The notes beneath the pieces were generated by a model, which saw nothing but the letters and a program-made list of their open reading frames with translations, made no database searches and had not been told where the DNA came from. A stretch of 64,000 nt of DNA. Origin: Methylobacterium sp. E-065 (GTDB lineage: Bacteria > Pseudomonadota > Alphaproteobacteria > Rhizobiales > Beijerinckiaceae). The DNA lies in contig NZ_JAKSYD010000295.1 of assembly GCF_022829605.1 (NCBI RefSeq), forward strand, positions 62,001 to 126,000. The letters are read 5' to 3'. Made by a program: the position numbers and the translations under genes. Each line of letters starts with the position of its first letter. The stretch's first letter is position 1. Positions 59,026 to 64,000 of the stretch are shown piece after piece.

Positions 59026-60282
59026 CTAATATCTCGATGATGTCCACCCGGCGCCGCTTTCATGAACGAACACAGCGTTATTATGTATCAAACCATCATA
59101 TCGATACCCGATCGTTCCAATATCTCTGATCAATTTCCAGACATCATTATGCCCATATTCGATACACAGCACGCGTGGCAAGATAGGCGAATCTTTCATA
59201 CCATCGATCACTGCGCTTTCTGCACCCTCGACATCGAGAATGAACAGATCGATTGAGGGCAATGGATACTGCTTCAACAGGCTCCGATAGGTCAGCGTGG
59301 CAACATCAAATTTCTCAAAGTGGCACCCCTCCGACAACAAATCGTCGAGATGTTTCTTCGTATGATCGAGTGAACCATTGTTGAAGTTACCACCGTGAAG
59401 CGGATGAACTGTCTGTCGAAATTCCGACCGACCATCGCTGTCGGACAGGGCCGCATTCACGTTGATTGCCCTCGGACGATTGTTACACAGCGCTCTGAAA
59501 GCATCGGGAAACGGCTCAACGTTAATGCCCGTCCAACCCAGCGTCTCTTCAAAGAACAAGCCAGAGGATTCAGTCACACCGTCAGCGGCGCCAGACTCGA
59601 TGAAATGCCCGCGGCGCCCTTGCATATCGCCAAAATAACGCCGGAAAAGCAACTCGTCCTGAGGAGGATTCCATTGCCCGTGAAAGCGGACAGTGGCGGG
59701 GAGATTGGGAATTGGGCGCCGCATATCTGCAAGGCGCCGCTCGAATAGATTTATATAGCGGCGTGCCACCTCGCCCCAATTGGTATCGGTCAAAGAGTGA
59801 CGGTCGATCTGCGCCTTAGCTTTAACAGTATCAATTTGTCTGACCGCCATCTCAAGCTTTCGCGCCATATCATCGCAATCATGAGGGTCAAACAAAATAG
59901 TATTTCCGCCGATACGCGATAACTGTTCACGCAGAACTGGGATGTTTGAACAAGCAACCGGAATGCCCACCGTGAGCGCCTCTGCCACGGGGAATCCTCC
60001 TCCTTCAGCCAGCGTTGGGAAAACCATGAGATCGGCCCGCCGAAGTACTGCATCAAAGACGTTATCCGGCACCATGCCGAGACCCATAACGTCTTCACCC
60101 CAGACGAGGCCTGCTTGGGTAATAGCATTAAAGATATGCCACCCATGATGACCAGCCGGGAATTGCGGCAGGTAGTCAGTGTAAGGCCCCGTTAATACCA
60201 AGGGTAACCGCCAGCGGCATCGACCAAGCGCAGTGATCAGAGCAATGTGATTTTTATGCGGAAATATTGTTGCGGGGCACAA
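59026..60282 (-). CDS. C-terminal half of a GT4-FkbM fusion (frameshifted gene)
   Basis: 418 aa as drawn from TTG 60282. Residues 1-190 are the donor half of a GT4: CPATIFPHKNHIALITALGR, LVLTGPY, and LAEGGGFPVAEALTVGIPVACS (E93, E101). Residues about 200-418 are an FkbM methyltransferase: RRGHFIESGAADGVTESSGLFFEETLGWTGINVEPFPDAF and IDLFILDVEGAESAVIDGM. The frame is open upstream, where SLTGLPDSYIL precedes CPATIF, so 60282 is not a true start. Codon use is AT-rich, unlike neighbouring genes. See 60306-60896. Confidence 0.75.
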   Translation of the reverse strand: MCPATIFPHKNHIALITALGRCRWRLPLVLTGPYTDYLPQFPAGHHGWHIFNAITQAGLVWGEDVMGLGMVPDNVFDAVLRRADLMVFPTLAEGGGFPVAEALTVGIPVACSNIPVLREQLSRIGGNTILFDPHDCDDMARKLEMAVRQIDTVKAKAQIDRHSLTDTNWGEVARRYINLFERRLADMRRPIPNLPATVRFHGQWNPPQDELLFRRYFGDMQGRRGHFIESGAADGVTESSGLFFEETLGWTGINVEPFPDAFRALCNNRPRAINVNAALSDSDGRSEFRQTVHPLHGGNFNNGSLDHTKKHLDDLLSEGCHFEKFDVATLTYRSLLKQYPLPSIDLFILDVEGAESAVIDGMKDSPILPRVLCIEYGHNDVWKLIRDIGTIGYRYDGLIHNNAVFVHESGAGWTSSRY

Positions 60283-60305
60283 GATATAGCTGTCCGGAAG
60301 GCCAG

Positions 60306-60896
60306 TCAGCGAAACTGTGCTATCAATTTGTAATGTTTTGTGGGCCCCGGAAGGGGAATGACAGTACTGTTTCCTGCCCGTTCGAAGAGACGTATAAGAT
60401 CGTTCTGAACCTCGTGGGAAAGCAGCGCCATAGGCACACGCCAGTCGAGTAGCCTCGACGTAACTGCAGTCTCAGCCTGCAATATCTTGGCAACGTAGTT
60501 TCGAGTATTATCATCCAGTAAGGGCATAATGTACGGCTGATGTCGCAGCAGAATAAAATCTAAAATCGTTGCAACTGTTTTCTTCGCCAATGGCTCGGAA
60601 ATCAGATGGCGATGCGCCCATGGAAGCCATATTAAGTCAGCCCCTTCCCCGAAGACGTCCGGCACGAAAAACGGAGAGCCGTCGGCACCTTTGATCGCGG
60701 TCGTTTCGTCTTGAAAGACTTGAATAGAAATCTTTGCTGCATTGAGTACTTTTATATATCGCTCCAGCGCTTGGCCGCCAGTTACGAGATCAAAACTATA
60801 ACCGGAAATATCTATAAGTTCGCGTACCAATTCCGTAACATAGCGCAACCCACCCCCTTCATTTGCAACATAGTCGATAATTCGAATGTGCGGCAT
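60306..60896 (-). pseudogene. N-terminal half of the same GT4-FkbM gene, cut by a frameshift
   Basis: 196 codons from ATG 60896, which has AAGAG upstream; GTG 60956 is the alternative. MPHIRIIDYVANEGGGLRYVTELVRELIDISGYSF is the N-domain of a GT4 and RLLDWRVPMALLSHEVQNDLIRLFERAGNSTVIPLPG is the hinge. It stops at 60306-60308 just after LIAQFR. The downstream frame resumes the family pattern (STVSLTGLPDSYILCPATIF), so one base appears lost or gained between about 60310 and 60345. Sequencing error is possible. Confidence 0.7.
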
Positions 60897-61116
60897 TGGA
60901 AAACTCTTATTCGCGTGGTCTTTCAGAGCGCCGTCAAATTGAAATGTGATCGACACTCTGAGTTGATTTGAAGTTTTATGCTCGACGTCGCCGCTAACAG
61001 CGACATTCTTGATGGCGAAGTACGCTCAGTACCAGCGGACCAACGATTCTCATAGAGCAGATAGGCGAATGTCGATATGGTACGACATAAAAGCTCCAAT
61101 TTTTTCCACGTCAAGG

Positions 61117-61173
61117 TTGCAAAAATGCAATTAAAATATAAAACTTATTGTATTTTTGTTGCATTTAACGCAA
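61117..61173. promoter_or_regulatory. Cluster of TTGC/GCAA inverted repeats upstream of the AT-rich gene
   Basis: TTGCA, four A, TGCAA at 61117-61130; TTGC, seven bases, GCAA at 61159-61173; and between them AAATGCAA (61123-61130) with its reverse complement TTGCATTT (61159-61166). About 230 bases upstream of the island gene. It could be a set of operator sites for an AT-rich-DNA-binding regulator. The 60897-61452 gap has no convincing gene. Confidence 0.45.
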
Positions 61174-61452
61174 TTAAGGGATATTGCACAGAACAATATC
61201 ACGTCATTTGCTTTTAAAACCGCGTGATAAGCTTAGTATAGGCCTTGATATCTGATCTTAATCTCGTTTGGCGGTGATCGAAGAATGTGATGGCAAGAAA
61301 TCATTCGTGCAAATCAAGCGTTACCGTATTCGACGATGGCCCTGACCGCGCCGAGGATGGAACCGTGAGGCGAGCCGATCTTGCAAATGTTGGGTTGAAT
61401 AACTTGGTGCAATCAGCGGGCGCGGTACAGCCGAGCCGCGGAGGACGAACGG

Positions 61453-62118
61453 GTGAAGATCCTGCTGGTGGAAGACGATGCGTCGCTCGCCGCCGAGGTG
61501 GCCAAGGTTCTGCGGGCGGAAAACTTTGTCCTCGACCACGCCGCCACCGGTGAGGACGCGCAGCATCTCGGCGAGACAGAGGGTTACGACGCGGTCGTGC
61601 TCGACCTCGGCCTGCCGAAGGGCGACGGCGTTTCGGTGCTGCGCGCGTGGCGCGCGGCAGGGCGGACCCTGCCGGTGCTGGTGCTGACCGCCCGCGACGG
61701 CTGGAGCGACAAGGTCGCGGCCTTCAAGGCCGGGGCGGACGATTACCTCGTCAAGCCGGTCCGCGTGGAGGAGCTGGTGATCCGCCTGCGCGCCCTGGTG
61801 CGCCGGTCGCAGGGCGGCGGCGCCAGCCGGATCACCTGCGGGCCGCTGAGCTTCGACCCCGGGCTCGGCGCCTTCGAGCAGGACGGCCTGCCTCTCAAGC
61901 TCACCGGTCTCGAATGGCGGGTCCTGTCCTGCCTGATGCTGAACCACGAGACCGTAGTGCCGCGTCCACATCTGATCGAACGGGTCTACGAGGGCGACGC
62001 GGATGTCGATTCAAACTCCGTGGAGGTGATCATCACCCGCCTGCGCCGGAAGATCGCCCCGGCGCGGATCGAAAGCGTGCGCGGGCACGGCTACCGGCTC
62101 CACGCGGATCCCGCCTGA
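61453..62118 (+). CDS. OmpR/PhoP-type response regulator
   Basis: 221 aa, GTG start. Receiver: VEDDASLAAEVAKVLRAE, phospho-acceptor Asp51 in YDAVVLDLGLPKGDG, and LVLTARDGWSDKVAAFKAGADDYLVKPV with the conserved Thr and Lys. Winged helix: LTGLEWRVLSCLMLNHETVVPRPHLIERVY and NSVEVIITRLRRKI. Coupled to the histidine kinase by a TGATG overlap (62116-62120). The build is like PhoP; the signal is not known. Confidence 0.93.
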   Translation: MKILLVEDDASLAAEVAKVLRAENFVLDHAATGEDAQHLGETEGYDAVVLDLGLPKGDGVSVLRAWRAAGRTLPVLVLTARDGWSDKVAAFKAGADDYLVKPVRVEELVIRLRALVRRSQGGGASRITCGPLSFDPGLGAFEQDGLPLKLTGLEWRVLSCLMLNHETVVPRPHLIERVYEGDADVDSNSVEVIITRLRRKIAPARIESVRGHGYRLHADPA

Positions 62119-63452
62119 TGTCGGCAGCGACAGCCCACCCCTCGCTGCGGACCCGCCTGCTTGGCGCCGCCGTGGTGCTGGTCCTGGCCGCCCTGGTGGT
62201 GGCCGGCCTCGCCATCGGGGTGATCCTGCACCGGTTCGTGCGCGGGCAGCTCGACGGCCGGCTGGACGCTCAGATCGTCGCCCTGCGGGCCGGGCTCGAA
62301 GCCGGGATCCTGCCCGAGAGTCTCGACGCGCCGCCCTTCGACCGGCCCGGCCCCGGCTGGGCCTGGGAGGTGCGCCGCGGGCCCGAGACGACCCGGTCGG
62401 GCTCACTGCGGGGCGGCGACATCCGCCTGACCGAGCCCGGGCCGGAGGACGTTCCGGGCCGCCCACATCCGGCCTGGGGTACGGGTCCCCGCGGTCAGCC
62501 GCTCTATGCGCGCGTCGTGACGCTGCCGGGGACGCAGCCCGCCACGATCGTGGTCGCGGCCCCGGAGGGCGAACTGTACGGGCCGCTGCGCGAGGCTTTG
62601 ACCAGCCTCGCTTTGGCGCTGGGGATCCTCGGCCTGTGCCTGCTGGCCGGATTGGCGTTCCAGGTGCGGCTTGGCCTCGCGCCGCTGCGACGCCTGCGGA
62701 CCGATCTCGCCTCGGTGCGGGCCGGCACCCGGGAGCGGGTCCCGGCCGAGCAGCCCGCCGAGATCGCACCCGTGGTGGCCGAACTCAACGCGCTCCTCGA
62801 CCAGAATGCCCGGAACCTGGAGCGGGCGCGGGGTCACGTCGCCAACCTCGCCCACGCCCTGAAGACGCCGCTCGCCACCCTGTCGATGGCCCTGGCCGCC
62901 CCAACCCGCGATCCCGACGGGGCGCTCCGCCGCGAGGTGGAGGACATGGATCGACGGGTCCGCCACCATCTGCGCCGAGCCCGGGCGGCAGCGCTGGCGG
63001 GCTCGGCCCGGACCCGCACGCCCCTGGCGCCGCAGCTCACGGACCTGCGCAATGCGCTCGTGCGGCTCTACGCCGAGAAAGGCGTGGCGATCGCGCTGGC
63101 CGTACCGGACGACCTCGTGGTGTCGTGCGAGGGCCAGGACCTCGACGAGATGCTCGGCAACCTCGTGGACAATGCCTGCCGCTGGTGCCGGGGGCGGGTG
63201 CAGGTCTCGGCCGTCGCGGAGGATGGCGCGGTGCGGGTGCGGGTCGAGGATGACGGGCCGGGCCTCAATGCCGAGGCTGCCGAGGCTGCCGAGGCCGTGA
63301 TGGCCCGGGGCCGGCGCCTCGACGAGGGCGTGCCGGGCCATGGCTTCGGGCTGCCCATCACCCTGGAGCTGGCCGAACTCTATGGCGGCGGGCTGACGCT
63401 CGGGCGCGCCGACCTCGGCGGCCTCCGGGCGGAGCTGACCCTGCCGGCCTGA
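62118..63452 (+). CDS. PhoQ-like sensor histidine kinase
   Basis: 444 aa from ATG 62118. One N-terminal membrane helix (LLGAAVVLVLAALVVAGLAIG), a sensor region of about 125 residues, then a second helix (ALALGILGLCLLAGLAFQVRL). A HAMP-like linker is followed by the phospho-acceptor His246 in HVANLAHALKTPLATL, N box LGNLVDNACRW, G1 DDGPGL and G2 GHGFGL. A C-terminal AEAAEAAEA run sits between the G boxes. Phosphorylates the preceding regulator. Confidence 0.92.
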   Translation: MSAATAHPSLRTRLLGAAVVLVLAALVVAGLAIGVILHRFVRGQLDGRLDAQIVALRAGLEAGILPESLDAPPFDRPGPGWAWEVRRGPETTRSGSLRGGDIRLTEPGPEDVPGRPHPAWGTGPRGQPLYARVVTLPGTQPATIVVAAPEGELYGPLREALTSLALALGILGLCLLAGLAFQVRLGLAPLRRLRTDLASVRAGTRERVPAEQPAEIAPVVAELNALLDQNARNLERARGHVANLAHALKTPLATLSMALAAPTRDPDGALRREVEDMDRRVRHHLRRARAAALAGSARTRTPLAPQLTDLRNALVRLYAEKGVAIALAVPDDLVVSCEGQDLDEMLGNLVDNACRWCRGRVQVSAVAEDGAVRVRVEDDGPGLNAEAAEAAEAVMARGRRLDEGVPGHGFGLPITLELAELYGGGLTLGRADLGGLRAELTLPA

Positions 63453-63497
63453 TCGGCAAAGTCCTGGTTTCGAAAGATCTGCGACCTTTCATGGGTA

Positions 63498-63558
63498 AAG
63501 GGCAAAGCCCTTCTGTCGGGCTCCGCCCTGGCGACTCGCCAAAGGGCACGCCCTTTGG
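63498..63558. repeat. Three consecutive small hairpins, REP-like
   Basis: AAGGGC/GCCCTT (63498-63512), GGGC/GCCC (63518-63528) and CCAAAGGG, CACG, CCCTTTGG (63539-63558) in a row in the 116-base gap between two convergent genes. The unit resembles short dispersed repeats seen between Methylobacterium genes, from memory only. May serve as terminator for both genes. Confidence 0.55.
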
Positions 63559-63568
63559 AAACCCGTCT

Positions 63569-64000
63569 TCAGCCCAGCGCCTCCCGCAGGATCGGACGGA
63601 TGCGCGGGTCGATGCAGTGGGCGACGTTGAAGCGCATGTAGCCGTTCAAGGCCTCCGACAGGCTGAATGACGTCCCCGGTGCCAGCACCATGCCGCGGGC
63701 CAGCGCCCGGCGGGCGACCTCCGCCCCGTCGCGCCCATCCGGCAGGCGCATCCATAGGAAGAACCCGCCCCGGGGCTGCGCCCAGGGCTCCAACCCGCAA
63801 GCGCGCAGCTCTGCGGAGGCCTGCACCATCGCGGAGGCGAGACGGCGGCGGGTCTCCGCGAGGTGGCGCCGGTAGGCCCCCTCGGAGATCAGCGCGTGCA
63901 CCAGCGCCGCCGTGATGTGGCCGTTGCCGAGGCTCAGCGCCAGCTTGAGATCGACCAGCGGCTCGACCCAGTCGGCCCGGAGCGCGATCCAGCCGCAGCG
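63569..64000 (-). CDS. C-terminal part of a PLP-dependent aminotransferase or MocR-type regulator (partial)
   Basis: 144 codons, open to the right window edge. Begins RCGWIALRADWVEPLVDLKLALSLGNGHI, where R-x-G-W-I follows the PLP-lysine region of class I/II aminotransferase folds. Then RRRLASAMVQASAEL, FFLWMRLPDG and VLAPGTSFS. Such C-terminal parts belong to MocR/GntR-PLP regulators or aminotransferases; the missing N-terminus decides which. Ends at the hairpin-rich gap. Confidence 0.8.
   Translation of the reverse strand, partial: RCGWIALRADWVEPLVDLKLALSLGNGHITAALVHALISEGAYRRHLAETRRRLASAMVQASAELRACGLEPWAQPRGGFFLWMRLPDGRDGAEVARRALARGMVLAPGTSFSLSEALNGYMRFNVAHCIDPRIRPILREALG

Noticed and set aside
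59023..59036. Direct repeat CGCCTAATATCTCG paired with CGCCTAATATCACG at 58976-58989, as possible island boundary
   Set aside because: Only 47 bases apart and on one side of the island; no partner copy is seen at the other end, so it does not mark an insertion.

Overview
The window reads as chromosome from a high-GC alphaproteobacterium, most likely Methylobacterium or a close relative. The evidence is a CcrM-type GANTC methyltransferase, an F0 operon with separate b and b' subunits (atpI-B-E-b'-b), the mutY / DUF721 / DsbA neighbourhood, a phasin-type polyhydroxyalkanoate protein, two dimanganese catalases and many GTG/TTG starts. The species call is inference. No insertion sequence, prophage, CRISPR array or rRNA was seen. 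One tRNA gene (Thr, GGT) is present.

Layout. 0-8 kb is housekeeping: an ABC-2 exporter pair, alpha/beta hydrolase, FkbM methyltransferase, sfsA, a molybdopterin-binding-domain protein, a formate/nitrite-type channel and NDH-2. 8-11 kb is the ATP synthase F0 operon on the minus strand, with a near-consensus promoter and a UUCG-loop terminator. 11-25 kb is genome maintenance and envelope: DsbA-like, DUF721, MutY with an AT-hook tail, CcrM, RlpA, a PHA protein, an ABC-F ATPase, M32 carboxypeptidase, and the YhaN/YhaO (SbcC/SbcD-like) pair. 25-37 kb is a stress and accessory stretch: a lone TonB C-terminal domain, an EcfG-like sigma factor, a CsoR/FrmR-type regulator behind a Mn catalase, a Crp/Fnr regulator, several secreted proteins, small membrane ORFs, a transporter remnant and a second Mn catalase.

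37-49 kb is the most striking region. It is a dense, translationally coupled cluster of about nine glycosyltransferase-type genes around a bifunctional sucrose-phosphate synthase/phosphatase, plus a class I methyltransferase. It carries no flippase, polymerase or export gene. Its divergent promoter has two 25-bp direct repeats set exactly 33 bp apart. It probably makes a sucrose-derived or other soluble glycoside, but the product is unknown.

49-58 kb holds tRNA-Thr, a DIPP-like Nudix hydrolase, hemY, a fused hemD-HemX/mitofilin gene, an aldose-epimerase-like gene, an ABC exporter and two small conserved proteins. 59-61.3 kb is an AT-rich island unlike its neighbours. It carries a glycosyltransferase-FkbM fusion broken by an apparent single frameshift. 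The window closes with a PhoP/PhoQ-like two-component system and the 3' end of a PLP-dependent (MocR-type) gene.
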